A stretch of 64,000 nucleotides of DNA from Roseomonas populi. GTDB lineage: Bacteria > Pseudomonadota > Alphaproteobacteria > Acetobacterales > Acetobacteraceae. Both the position numbers and the translations under genes were made by a program. Position 1 is the first letter of the stretch, and the number at the start of each line of letters is the position of its first letter. The notes under the pieces were generated by a model. That model made no database searches, was not told the origin of the DNA, and saw only the letters and a list, made by a program, of their open reading frames with translations. Shown here piece by piece: positions 33,313 through 41,610 of the stretch. The stretch is taken from the NCBI RefSeq assembly GCF_024594815.1, contig NZ_JANJOU010000001.1, forward strand, positions 372,001 to 436,000, in the 5' to 3' direction.

Positions 33313-34086
33313 ATGGTTCGGCCCGTGCCACTCATCACCGACCCCTGGTTCTACGCCCTGGCCATCCCGGCCTTCCTGCTGAACGGGATCAGCAAGGGGG
33401 GGTTCGCCTCCGGGGCGGGCAACGTCTCGGTGCCGTTGATGGCCACCATCGTGCCGGCGCCGCAGGCGGTGGGGATCGCCCTGCCCGTGCTCTGCGTGAT
33501 GGACGTGGCAGGGCTGCGCGCCTGGTGGGGGCGCTGGAGCGGGCGGGAGATGAGGGCGATCCTGCCGGCGGGGCTGCTGGGGATCGCCATCGGCTCCCTC
33601 ACCTTCGGCCTCTTCACGGCGCAGGCGATCAGCCTGTTGCTGGGGGTTCTGACGCTGGCCTTCCTGGCGCGCGGCATCCTGCAGCGCCTGCGGGGCGCGC
33701 TGCCGCCCCCTGCCCCGCCGAGCACGCCCAGGGCCTGGCTCTTCGGCGCGGCCTCCGGCTTCACCAGCACCCTGGCGCATCAGGGCGGGCCGCCGCTGGC
33801 CATGTATCTCTACCCGTTGAGGCTGGACCGGCAGGTGCTGGCGGCCACCACCACGGTGTTCTTCGGGGTGATGAACTACGTGAAGCTGGTGCCGTATATC
33901 GGCCTGGGGCTGCTGGACTGGAGCAACATCCTGACCAGCCTCGTCCTGGTCCCCTTCGCGCCCATCGGGGTGCATCTGGGCATATGGCTGCAGAAGCGGA
34001 TCAGCGACCGCACCTTCTACAACGTGGTGTATGTGCTGCTGGCGGTCAGCGGCACGAAGCTGATCTGGGACGGCCTGGGCGGCTGA
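33313..34086 (+). CDS. TauE/SafE-family membrane permease, copy 2
   Basis: 257 residues, about eight helices. Motifs: FLLNGISKGGFASGAGNVSV and GAASGFTSTLAHQGGPPLAM, the second-repeat signature of the family. It is not a recent duplicate of copy 1: the glycine-rich loops and helix lengths differ. Starts 97 bases from the opposing gene, so the two may share a control region. Its stop codon lies at the edge of a 27-bp repeat array. Confidence 0.85.
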   Translation: MVRPVPLITDPWFYALAIPAFLLNGISKGGFASGAGNVSVPLMATIVPAPQAVGIALPVLCVMDVAGLRAWWGRWSGREMRAILPAGLLGIAIGSLTFGLFTAQAISLLLGVLTLAFLARGILQRLRGALPPPAPPSTPRAWLFGAASGFTSTLAHQGGPPLAMYLYPLRLDRQVLAATTTVFFGVMNYVKLVPYIGLGLLDWSNILTSLVLVPFAPIGVHLGIWLQKRISDRTFYNVVYVLLAVSGTKLIWDGLGG

Positions 34087-34095
34087 GGCGGCTTC

Positions 34096-34257
34096 GGCGG
34101 CTGCGCCGCCGGCTGGCGTCCTGGCGGCTGCGCCGCTGGCTGGGGTTCTGGCGGCTGCGCCGCCGACTGGGATTCTGGCGGCTGCGCCGCCGGGTGTGGT
34201 TTTGGCGGCTGTGCCGCCAGCTGTGATTTTGGCGGCTGTGCCGCCGGGCAGAGGGCA
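34096..34257. repeat. six 27-bp tandem repeats, each a hairpin
   Basis: Units begin at 34096, 34123, 34150, 34177, 34204 and 34231. Each opens with GGCGGC-TGY-GCCGCC, a 6-bp palindromic stem, then a 12-base variable linker such as GGCTGGGGTTCT. Units 5 and 6 carry TGT in the loop, others TGC; unit 2 has one G-U. The array fills the gap between a permease gene and a racemase gene. No gene on either strand is credible here. Confidence 0.85.
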
Positions 34258-34262
34258 ATGCG

Positions 34263-34982
34263 ATGACGGATCGGGTGCTGGGCGTGCTGGGGGGCATGGG
34301 GCCGCTGGCGAGCGCGGAGTTCATGCGCCAGCTCACTCTCCTGACGCCGGCGGAGCGGGACCAGGACCATATCCCGGCGATCCTCTGGTCCGACCCGCGC
34401 GTGCCGGACCGCACCGCCGCCCGCCAGGGGCGCGGGCCGGACCCTCTGCCCGCCCTCGTCCGCGGGATCAGGGGCCTGGAGGCGGCGGGGTGCGGCGCCA
34501 TCGCGATCCCTTGCAACACCGCCCATGGCTGGATCGACGGGATGCGGGCGGCCACCCGCCTACCCATCCTGCACATCGTGGAGGCGGCGGCGGAGGCGCT
34601 GCGCCGCCAGGGCATCGGGCCCGGACCGGTTGGGGTGATGGGTACGGCGGGGACGCTGGCCATGGGGCTGTACCAGCAGGGGCTGGAGGGGGATGGCTGG
34701 CATGTCTCCGTGCCGACCGAGGAGGAGATGGCGCGGCTGGTGACGCCGGGCATCGCGCTGGTGAAGGCGAACCGGGTGGCAGACTCCTACGCCCCGCTGG
34801 CCGAGGCGGCGCGGGCCCTGGCGGCGCGCGGCGCGCGGGCGGTGGTGCTGGGCTGCACGGAGATCCCGCTCGGCGTCGCCGCCGGCCCTGCCCTGCCCTT
34901 CCCCGTGGTGGACACGATAGAGGCGCTGGCCCTGGCGGCGATCCGCTGGGCGAAGCCGGAGGCCGCGCGCGCGGCGGCCTGA
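34263..34982 (+). CDS. aspartate/glutamate racemase family protein
   Basis: 239 residues. The cofactor-free racemase fold is shown by VLGVLGGMGPLASAEFMRQL, the first catalytic cysteine in AIAIPCNTAHGW, and the second in AVVLGCTEIPLG. Both cysteines are present, so it should be active; substrate is probably aspartate or a related amino acid. The ATG comes 5 bases after the 27-bp hairpin array, and the last unit supplies GAGGG as ribosome site. Confidence 0.9.
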   Translation: MTDRVLGVLGGMGPLASAEFMRQLTLLTPAERDQDHIPAILWSDPRVPDRTAARQGRGPDPLPALVRGIRGLEAAGCGAIAIPCNTAHGWIDGMRAATRLPILHIVEAAAEALRRQGIGPGPVGVMGTAGTLAMGLYQQGLEGDGWHVSVPTEEEMARLVTPGIALVKANRVADSYAPLAEAARALAARGARAVVLGCTEIPLGVAAGPALPFPVVDTIEALALAAIRWAKPEAARAAA

Positions 34983-35057
34983 ACTGCCCCGTTCTTGCAT
35001 TCCGGTGGCAGGATGAACCGGCCGCACGGGCGCGGCCCAGGAGCAGAGGACACCGCG

Positions 35058-36644
35058 ATGAGCACCACACGCCGCAGCCTTCTCGCCTCGGGGGCCGCGA
35101 TCGGCGCGGCCGGGATGCCCTGGATCGGCCCGGCCCGCGCGCAGGCGGCGGCGCCGCTGCGCTTCATCCCCTCCACGCCGCTGCCCTCGCTCGATCCCAT
35201 CGTGGCGACGAGCTACGTGATCCGGAACCACGGCTACCTCATCTACGACACGCTCTTCGCGACGGACGAGAACTTCCAGATCCGCCCGCAGATGGTGCAG
35301 CACTGGGAGGGTGCGCAGGATGGGCTGAAGTGGACCTTCCAGCTGCGCGACGGGCTGATGTTCCACGACAACACGCCGGTGCGCGCGGGGGACTGCATCG
35401 CCTCCATCAAGCGGTGGTCGGCGCGCGACGCCTTCGGGCAGACCTTCGCCACCTTCGTGGACTGCTACGATGCGGTGGATGCCCGCACCTTCGCGGTGCG
35501 GCTGAAGCGCCCCTTCCCGCAGATCACGGCGGCGCTGGGCAAGCTCTCCTCCAACGTGCCCTTCATCATGCCCGAGCGCGTGGCGGCCACGGACCCGGCG
35601 CGCAACATCACGGAGGCGATCGGCTCTGGCCCCTGGCGCTTCCAGACCGGGCAATGGATCCCCGGGCAGAACGCGATCTACGAGCGCTTCGCCGCCTACA
35701 AGCCGCGCGAGGAGGCGCCCAGCTGGGCCGCGGGCGGGAAGGTGGCGAAGATCGACCGGATCGAGTGGCTGGCGCTGACCGAGCCCTCCGCTGCCGTCGG
35801 GGCGCTGATCCAGGGCGAGGTGGACTGGTACGAGCAGCCGCCGGTGGACCTGCTGCCCGTGCTGAAGCGGGACCGCAACATCACCATCCAGAACGTGCCG
35901 CTCGGCCTGGCGCTGCTGATGCGCTTCAACCACCTGCAGCCGCCCTTCAACAACCCGAAGGTGCGGCAGGCCGTGATGATGGCCATGAAGCAGGAGGACT
36001 ACATGCAGGCGGTGGTCGGCAGCCCCGACTACTACGCCGAGGCGAAGACCTTCTTCACGCCTGGCTCACCCATGTCCACCGGCGCGGGCGGGGCGGAGGC
36101 GATCCGGGGCGACCTGAACCGCGGCAAGGCGCTGCTGCGCGAGGCAGGCTATAACAACGAGAAGGTCGTGCTGCTGGCCCCGGCCGACCAGCCCATCGCC
36201 TATAATCAATCCCTGGTGACGCAGGAGCTGCTGAAGAACCTCGGGATGAACGTGGAGCTCGTCTCCACGGACTGGGCGAGCTTCATCGGGCGGCGCGCGA
36301 ATCGTGGCGCGCCGGATGCGGGCGGGTGGTCCGTGTTCCACACACTCTGGTCGGGGGCGGACACGCTGAACCCCGCGCTGCACCCGCTGATCCGCGCCAA
36401 TGGCGCCGCCGCCTGGTTCGGCTGGCCGGAGGACCGGGAGTTGGAGTCGCTGCGCGACGAGTGGATCGCCAGCGACGACACCAATACGCAGAAGACGCTG
36501 GCCGCCCGGATCGAGCGCCGCGCCTTTGAGGTGGTGCCCTATGCCCCGGCGGGGAAGGTGGAGCAGCCCATGGCCTACCGGAAGAGCCTGACGGGGATGG
36601 TACTCTCCCCCGTGCAGTTCTTCTGGAACATGGAGAAGAAGTAG
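35058..36644 (+). CDS. ABC transporter periplasmic receptor, peptide/opine type (orphan)
   Basis: 528 residues of the SBP_bac_5 family. Tat-type leader (TTRRSLLASGAAIGAAGMPW), then WTFQLRDGLMFHDNTPVRAG, GSGPWRFQTGQWIPGQNAIY and NNPKVRQAVMMAMKQEDYMQ. These bind peptides, opines or related solutes in the periplasm. No permease or ATPase genes adjoin it. It converges on aceA across a 40-base hairpin. Confidence 0.9.
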   Translation: MSTTRRSLLASGAAIGAAGMPWIGPARAQAAAPLRFIPSTPLPSLDPIVATSYVIRNHGYLIYDTLFATDENFQIRPQMVQHWEGAQDGLKWTFQLRDGLMFHDNTPVRAGDCIASIKRWSARDAFGQTFATFVDCYDAVDARTFAVRLKRPFPQITAALGKLSSNVPFIMPERVAATDPARNITEAIGSGPWRFQTGQWIPGQNAIYERFAAYKPREEAPSWAAGGKVAKIDRIEWLALTEPSAAVGALIQGEVDWYEQPPVDLLPVLKRDRNITIQNVPLGLALLMRFNHLQPPFNNPKVRQAVMMAMKQEDYMQAVVGSPDYYAEAKTFFTPGSPMSTGAGGAEAIRGDLNRGKALLREAGYNNEKVVLLAPADQPIAYNQSLVTQELLKNLGMNVELVSTDWASFIGRRANRGAPDAGGWSVFHTLWSGADTLNPALHPLIRANGAAAWFGWPEDRELESLRDEWIASDDTNTQKTLAARIERRAFEVVPYAPAGKVEQPMAYRKSLTGMVLSPVQFFWNMEKK

Positions 36645-36652
36645 GGGGTGGC

Positions 36653-36677
36653 GGGGGCCGCCATCGCGGCGGCCCCC
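36653..36677. terminator. perfect 10-bp hairpin between receptor gene and aceA
   Basis: GGGGGCCGCC (36653-36662), loop ATCGC, GGCGGCCCCC (36668-36677), in the 40-base space between two convergent stops. No U-tract follows on either strand. Likely a bidirectional terminator. Confidence 0.65.
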
Positions 36678-36684
36678 TGCCCTC

Positions 36685-38097
36685 TCACTTGGCGGTGGCG
36701 GGCTGGTTGCGCTCGCTACAGGCCCAGCCATGGCTGTGGACCAGGCCGTCATCGTGGTCCACCGGCTCTCCGCCGATGCGCGGCGTGGGGCCGTGGTCCT
36801 CGTGGAACTGCGCGGCCTCGGTGGAGTGGGCCAGCGCCGTGGTGGAGGAGCGGCCGCCGCTGGCCGCCGTCGCCACCGCGTCGAAGTAGCCCACGCCGAC
36901 CTCGCGCTGATGGCGCGTGGCGGTGTAGCCGTCCGGCTCCGAGGCGAACTCGGCCTGCTGCAGCTCCGAGTAGGCGGCCATGCCGCGCTCCCGGTAGCCC
37001 TTGGCCAGGGTGAACATGGAGTGGTTCAGGCTGTGGAAGCCGGCCAGGGTGATGAACTGGAACTTGTAGCCCATGGCCGCGATCTCGCGCTGGAACTTGG
37101 CCGCGGCGGCCTCGCCCATCTTGCGCTTCCAGTTGAAGCTCGGGGAGCAGTTGTAGGCCAGCAGCTTGCCCGGGAACTCGCGGTGGATGGCCTCGGCGAA
37201 GCGGCGGGCGTCGTCGAGGTCCGGGTCGCTGGTCTCCCACCACAGCAGGTCGGCATAGGGCGCGTAGGCCAGGCCGCGGGCGATGGCGTAGTCCTTCCCG
37301 CAGCCCGGGCGGATGCGGAAGAAGCCTTCCGGCGTGCGCTCCCCGCTGATGAAGGGGTGGTCGCGCTCGTCCACGTCGCTGGTGAGGAGTTGGGCGCTCT
37401 CCGCATCCGTCCGGCAGAGCAGGATCGTGGAGACACCCTCTACATCCGCGGCCAGGCGCGCCGCGTTCAGTGTGCGTATGTGCTGGGAGATCGGCACCAG
37501 CACCTTGCCGCCGAGATGGCCACACTTCTTCTCCGAGGCCAGCTGGTCCTCGAAGTGCACGCCAGCCGCGCCCGCCTCGATCATCGCGCGCATCAGCTCA
37601 TAGGCGTTGAGCGGGCCGCCGAAGCCGGCCTCAGCATCCGCGATGATCGGCGCCATCCAGTGGGTGTCGTCGCCGCCTTCCTGCGTCGCGATCTGGTCGG
37701 CGCGGCGGAGCGAGGCGTTGATGCGGCGGATGACCTTCGGCACGGAGTCCACAGGGTAGAGCGACTGGTCCGGGTACATTTCGCCGGCCGAGTTCGCGTC
37801 CGCCGCCACCTGCCAGCCGGAGAGGTAGATGGCCTTCAGCCCGGCCTTCACCTGCTGCAGCGCCTGGTTGCCCGTCAGCGCGCCGAGGGTGGGCACGAAA
37901 GGCTCCGTGTGCAGCAGGTGCCACAGGCGCTGCGCGCCCATCTCCGCAAGCGTGTGCCGGATGCGGAAGGAACCTGAGAGGCGCGCGACGTCCTCCGGCG
38001 TGTAGTCGCGGCGGATGCCGTCGAAACGACCGGGGCCGGCGGGGTAGCCGCTGCCGGAACCATCGGGGGAATAGTTGGGGCTCGTCGTCGGGTGCAT
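36685..38097 (-). CDS. aceA: isocitrate lyase
   Basis: 470 residues. Cleaves isocitrate to glyoxylate and succinate in the glyoxylate bypass, allowing growth on acetyl-CoA-yielding compounds. The catalytic motif is in [11 protein letters not shown] (Cys192). Other blocks: [40 protein letters not shown], and [15 protein letters not shown] 38097 has AGGAGG six bases upstream. Divergent from an ScfR-like regulator. It fits the acetyl-CoA produced by the catabolic clusters at the window start. Confidence 0.96.
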   Translation of the reverse strand: MHPTTSPNYSPDGSGSGYPAGPGRFDGIRRDYTPEDVARLSGSFRIRHTLAEMGAQRLWHLLHTEPFVPTLGALTGNQALQQVKAGLKAIYLSGWQVAADANSAGEMYPDQSLYPVDSVPKVIRRINASLRRADQIATQEGGDDTHWMAPIIADAEAGFGGPLNAYELMRAMIEAGAAGVHFEDQLASEKKCGHLGGKVLVPISQHIRTLNAARLAADVEGVSTILLCRTDAESAQLLTSDVDERDHPFISGERTPEGFFRIRPGCGKDYAIARGLAYAPYADLLWWETSDPDLDDARRFAEAIHREFPGKLLAYNCSPSFNWKRKMGEAAAAKFQREIAAMGYKFQFITLAGFHSLNHSMFTLAKGYRERGMAAYSELQQAEFASEPDGYTATRHQREVGVGYFDAVATAASGGRSSTTALAHSTEAAQFHEDHGPTPRIGGEPVDHDDGLVHSHGWACSERNQPATAK

Positions 38098-38227
38098 CGC
38101 GTGTCCTCCTGCGATGAGTGAATGATTGACAAATAGCGCCCGAAAGCGAGGGATGTTCGACGTGCATTCCTGCAAACCCGTGGTGTGTTTGACAGGATCG
38201 GCGTGAAAATTGTGAAGGTTGTAAATC

Positions 38228-39631
38228 ATGGCGCGTCCCATGATTGGCCGCGTGGTGCGGCGGCTGCGGAAGGAGAAGGGGCTGACGCAGGCCTCGCTCG
38301 CGCTGCGCCTGGGCATCTCCGCGAGCTACATGAACCTGATCGAGGCGGATCAACGGACGATCACCGCGAGCCTCGTCTTCAAGCTGGCGGATGCGTTGGG
38401 CGTCGATCTCGCCGTGCTCTCGGGCCAGGCCGAAGGGCGGCTGGAGGCAGGGCTGCAGGAGGTGTTCCGCGACCCGCTGCTGGGCGCGGAATCCGTGCCG
38501 GAGGAACAGGTGGCGGCGCTGGCCGCGGCGCCCGATGCGGCGCGCGCCGTGCTGGCGCTTTGGCGCGCCTGGCGAGTGGCGCGCGAGGATTCGGCGGGGC
38601 TCGCCCTTCCCTCCGGCCGCCGAATCCTGCTGCCAACCGAGGAGGCGCGCGACGCTTTCCACGATGCCGCCAACCACTTCCCGCTGCTGGAGGAGACGGC
38701 GGAGGCACTGCGCGCGACGATGGAGGAGCCCTCTCCGCAAGGGCTGGACCACGCGTTGGCGCAGCGGCTGCGCGCGCATCACGGGCTGTCCGTCACGGTC
38801 GGCGTGCTGCCGGGCGCGGCGCTGCGCCGCTACGACGCCGCGGCGGCGCAGCTGTTGCTGAGCGAGTCCCTGCCGCGCGAGAGCCGCAGCTTCCACCTCG
38901 CTTTCACCCTCGGGCTGCTGGAGGCGCGGGACGCGGTGGATCGGGTGATCGCGGCGATCGGCCCGTCATCCGAGGAGGCGGGATCGCTGCTGCGGATCGG
39001 GCTGCTGAACTACGTGGCGGCGGCCGTGATGATGCCCTACGCACCCTTCCAGTCAGCCGCGCGGGCGCTGCGGCACGACGTGGCGGCGCTGTCGGCCCGC
39101 TTCGCCGTTTCCTTCGAGCAGGCCTGCCACCGGCTCTCCACCTTGCAGCGGGAGGGGGCGCGGGGCCTGCCCTTCTTCTTCCTGCGCGTGGACCCGGCGG
39201 GCAATGTTTCCAAGCGCTTCTCGGCGGCGGGCTTTCCCTTCGCGCGCGGCGGCGGGTCATGCCCGCGCTGGATCCCGCACGCCGCCTTCGCCACGCCGGG
39301 GCGCGTGGTGGTGCAGGTGGCGGAGCTGCCGGACGGCGCCGCCTTCCTCTGCTTCGCGCGCACGGTGGAGCACGCGGCGGTGCGCTGGGGGGAACCGGCG
39401 CCGGTGCATGTGGTGGCGATGGGCTGCGAGCTCGGGCGGGCTGAGGAGGTCTGCTACGCGGACGGGATTGACCTGGACTCGGCGCGGGTCGGGATCGGGC
39501 TCTCCTGCCGGCTCTGCGACCGGGTGGATTGCCGCTCCCGCGCCTTTCCGCCGCTGGAGCACCGGCTGCTGCTGGACCCTGCCTCCGCCGGCGCCCCTTA
39601 CCGGTTCAGCCCGGCCCCTTCAGCCCGGTGA
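38228..39631 (+). CDS. XRE-family ScfR/RamB-like regulator of short-chain acyl metabolism
   Basis: 467 residues. An N-terminal helix-turn-helix ([20 protein letters not shown]) is followed by a long effector region with an IrrE/ImmA-like central part. A C-terminal cysteine cluster domain ends in [20 protein letters not shown]. Such proteins sense short-chain acyl-CoAs and control the glyoxylate bypass. Location opposite aceA, across 130 bases, supports that role. Its 3' end overlaps the guanidinium exporter gene by 12 bases. Confidence 0.9.
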   Translation: MARPMIGRVVRRLRKEKGLTQASLALRLGISASYMNLIEADQRTITASLVFKLADALGVDLAVLSGQAEGRLEAGLQEVFRDPLLGAESVPEEQVAALAAAPDAARAVLALWRAWRVAREDSAGLALPSGRRILLPTEEARDAFHDAANHFPLLEETAEALRATMEEPSPQGLDHALAQRLRAHHGLSVTVGVLPGAALRRYDAAAAQLLLSESLPRESRSFHLAFTLGLLEARDAVDRVIAAIGPSSEEAGSLLRIGLLNYVAAAVMMPYAPFQSAARALRHDVAALSARFAVSFEQACHRLSTLQREGARGLPFFFLRVDPAGNVSKRFSAAGFPFARGGGSCPRWIPHAAFATPGRVVVQVAELPDGAAFLCFARTVEHAAVRWGEPAPVHVVAMGCELGRAEEVCYADGIDLDSARVGIGLSCRLCDRVDCRSRAFPPLEHRLLLDPASAGAPYRFSPAPSAR

Positions 39632-39940
39632 AGCCAGCTTCAGCCCCACCAGCCCGGCCAGGATGAGGGCGGCGCTGGCGATCCGAAGCGGCGTCGCAGC
39701 CTCCCCCAGCACGGCGATGCCGAGGACGAAAGCGCCGAGCGCCCCGATTCCCGTCCAGATGGCATAGGCGGTGCCGAGGGGCAGGCTCCGCATGGCGAGC
39801 GCGAGGAGGCCGACGCTCGCGGCCATGCCGGCGAGGGTGATGACGCTCCAGAGGGGGCGCGTGAAGCCGTGGGATGCCTTCATCCCATAGGCCCAGAGAA
39901 CTTCGAGAAGACCGGCGAGGATCAGGTACAGCCAAGCCAT
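39620..39940 (-). CDS. gdx: SMR-family guanidinium exporter (Gdx/SugE type)
   Basis: 106 residues, four membrane helices. It works as an antiparallel dimer exchanging protons for guanidinium. The conserved glutamate is in LAGLLEVLWAYGMK (Glu13). The Gdx-type signature GTAYAIWTGIGALG is present. The guanidine-II riboswitch 22 bases upstream of its ATG independently identifies the substrate. AGGGG precedes the start. It overlaps the regulator gene at its 3' end. Confidence 0.93.
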   Translation of the reverse strand: MAWLYLILAGLLEVLWAYGMKASHGFTRPLWSVITLAGMAASVGLLALAMRSLPLGTAYAIWTGIGALGAFVLGIAVLGEAATPLRIASAALILAGLVGLKLASPG

Positions 39941-39961
39941 GGCGAGGCCCCTTCCGATGGG

Positions 39962-40012
39962 GCCGGGCCGTCCCGGCGTTGGTCAGATAGCGCCGCAGGT
40001 CGTCCCGCGGCG
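39962..40012 (-). promoter_or_regulatory. guanidine-II (mini-ykkC) riboswitch
   Basis: On the minus strand two hairpins carry the diagnostic ACGR loops. Hairpin 1 (40012-39991) has a 9-bp stem CGCCGCGGG/CCTGCGGCG with one G-U and loop ACGA (40003-40000). Hairpin 2 (39977-39962) has a 6-bp stem GCCGGG/CCCGGC and loop ACGG (39971-39968). A 12-base linker separates them, and the ribosome site of gdx follows within 15 bases. This layout is the mini-ykkC motif, in which guanidinium stabilises the loops and exposes translation. Confidence 0.88.
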
Positions 40013-40043
40013 GCTCCGGCGCATCAGCCCGCGCCGGATGGTG

Positions 40044-40283
40044 TCAGTCGCAGTCGCAGCCCGGAGTGGGGCCGGGATCGACGCGGACGATGTGGTGGTC
40101 GATCCACTCCGCGACAAGGCGGCGCGCCTCGGCCACCGAAGCCTCGGGGTGGTGGATGCGATACAGCGAGGTGCAGGCACCGAAGGCGCTGTAATCGTTC
40201 GTGCCGACGTCGCGCAGCTCACGATAGGCCGTGACGACGGCCCGCTCGCAGTTGCGGGCGATGTAGCTGTAGTCGTGCCCCAT
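40044..40283 (-). CDS. 79-residue protein of unknown function upstream of the guanidine riboswitch
   Basis: MGHDYSYIARNCERAVVTAY, then AYRELRDVGTNDYSAFGACT, and a C-terminal PGPTPGCDCD. Mostly helical; four cysteines, two at the very end. The start is set at ATG 40283; a ribosome site is weak. A strong sigma-70 promoter lies 60 bases upstream (40346-40374), and the riboswitch and exporter gene lie just downstream on the same strand. A role linked to guanidine is possible but unproven. Confidence 0.6.
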   Translation of the reverse strand: MGHDYSYIARNCERAVVTAYRELRDVGTNDYSAFGACTSLYRIHHPEASVAEARRLVAEWIDHHIVRVDPGPTPGCDCD

Positions 40284-40345
40284 CCGATCCGATCCCGTTC
40301 CCCGTGTTGCGATGTTGTTGAGAATAACTCGCAACACCTGGTCGT

Positions 40346-40374
40346 GTTATACCGATAGCTGAACAAGCGTTCAA
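40346..40374 (-). promoter_or_regulatory. sigma-70-type promoter of the small gene/riboswitch unit
   Basis: Minus strand: TTGAAC (40374-40369), 17-base spacer, TATAAC (40351-40346). A palindrome CTGAACA-N10-TGTTCAG (40359-40382) overlaps the -35 box and may be an operator. This is among the closest consensus matches in the window. Confidence 0.65.
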
Positions 40375-40388
40375 GTGTTCAGTGGTAA

Positions 40389-40411
40389 CCGGGCGGCAAA
40401 ACGCCGCCCGG
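40389..40411. terminator. 9-bp hairpin after tartrate/malate dehydrogenase gene
   Basis: CCGGGCGGC, loop AAAAC, GCCGCCCGG, 12 bases beyond the stop of the minus-strand dehydrogenase and before the promoter of the next minus-strand unit. Separates the two transcription units; no U-run. Confidence 0.55.
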
Positions 40412-40422
40412 CCGGAATGAGG

Positions 40423-41493
40423 CTATCCCCGCCCGACCACCTCGGCCAGAGCCTTTCCGACCTCCAGCGTGCCGGCATTGCCGCCCAGGTCCCGCGTGCG
40501 CGGGCCGCCCTCGGAGAGGAGGGACTCGATGGCGTCCGTCACGGCGGCGGCGGCCTCGTGCTCGCCCAGGTGCTCCAGCATCAGCGCGCCGGACCAGATC
40601 TGCGCGATGGGGTTGGCAACGCCCTTCCCCGCGATGTCGGGCGCCGAGCCGTGGACCGGCTCGAACATGGAGGGGTGCTTGCGCTCCGGGTTGATGTTGG
40701 CGCTCGGGGCGATGCCGATGGAGCCCGCCACCGCGGGGCCAAGGTCGGACAGGATGTCGCCGAAGAGGTTGGAGGCCACCACCACGTCGAACCAGTCGGG
40801 GTGCTGCACGAAGTGGGCACAGAGGATGTCGATGTGGAACTGGTCCGTGCTGATCTCCGGGTAGGCCTTCGCCATCTCGGCGAATCGCTCGTCCCAGTAC
40901 GGCATGGTGAAGGTGATGCCGTTGGACTTGGTGGCGGAGGTCAGCTTCTTGCGCGGGCGCTTCATCGCCAGCTCGAAGGCGTACTTCATCACGCGGTCGC
41001 AGCCCGTGCGGGTGAAGACGCTCTCCTGCGTCACGAACTCGCGCTCTGTCCCCCGGAACATGCGGCCGCCGGAGGAGGAGTATTCACCCTCCGTGTTCTC
41101 CCGCACCACGACGAAGTCGATCTCCGCCGGCGTGCGGTTGGCGAGCGGGGAGCGCACGCCCGGCATCAGGCGGCAGGGGCGCAGCGAGATGTACTGGTCG
41201 AAGTCCCGCCGCATGGGGATCAGCAGACCCCAGAGGGAGACGTTGTCCGGCACGCCCGGCCAGCCCACGGCGCCGAGGAAGACGGCATCGGATTGGCGGA
41301 GCTGGTCCAGCCCGTCATCCGGCATCATCTTGCCGGTCTTCGCGTAGGTCTCGCAGGACCAGTCGTAGTGGGTCAGCTCCAGCTCGAAGCCAAAGCGGCG
41401 GGCGGCGGCGTCCAGCACGCGCAGCCCCTCCGGCGTGGTTTCCTTGCCGATCCCGTCCCCCGGGACCACCGCGATGCGGTGCTTGCGCGCCAT
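40423..41493 (-). CDS. tartrate/D-malate dehydrogenase (isopropylmalate dehydrogenase family)
   Basis: 356 residues, NAD-dependent beta-hydroxyacid oxidative decarboxylase. Motifs: IAVVPGDGIGKETTPEGLRV, FVVVRENTEGEYSSSGGRMF, VVVASNLFGDILSDLGPAVA, and the NAD site PVHGSAPDIAGKGVANPIAQ. The sequence is of the tartrate dehydrogenase (TTUDH) group rather than LeuB. ATG 41493 has GGGGAAC seven bases ahead. It is alone, divergent from NDH-2. Confidence 0.9.
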   Translation of the reverse strand: MARKHRIAVVPGDGIGKETTPEGLRVLDAAARRFGFELELTHYDWSCETYAKTGKMMPDDGLDQLRQSDAVFLGAVGWPGVPDNVSLWGLLIPMRRDFDQYISLRPCRLMPGVRSPLANRTPAEIDFVVVRENTEGEYSSSGGRMFRGTEREFVTQESVFTRTGCDRVMKYAFELAMKRPRKKLTSATKSNGITFTMPYWDERFAEMAKAYPEISTDQFHIDILCAHFVQHPDWFDVVVASNLFGDILSDLGPAVAGSIGIAPSANINPERKHPSMFEPVHGSAPDIAGKGVANPIAQIWSGALMLEHLGEHEAAAAVTDAIESLLSEGGPRTRDLGGNAGTLEVGKALAEVVGRG

Positions 41494-41610
41494 AATCGTT
41501 CCCCTATCCCTCGGCCCCGGTTTGGTGCCCCGCAACCGATCGGGCGGCAAGCCCCTTCAACCCGGTAGCGCCCCGGAAGACACCAGGGCGGCGCGACAGG
41601 AGGCCTTCGG

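Noticed and set aside
34046-34753. Long minus-strand frames with nine-residue repeats over the 27-bp array
   Set aside because: They run antisense through the racemase gene; the repeats simply follow from 27 being divisible by three.
39962-40012. Simple terminator hairpins between the 79-residue gene and gdx
   Set aside because: No U-tracts follow, and both loops are ACGR with correct spacing to the gdx ribosome site, which fits guanidine-II better.
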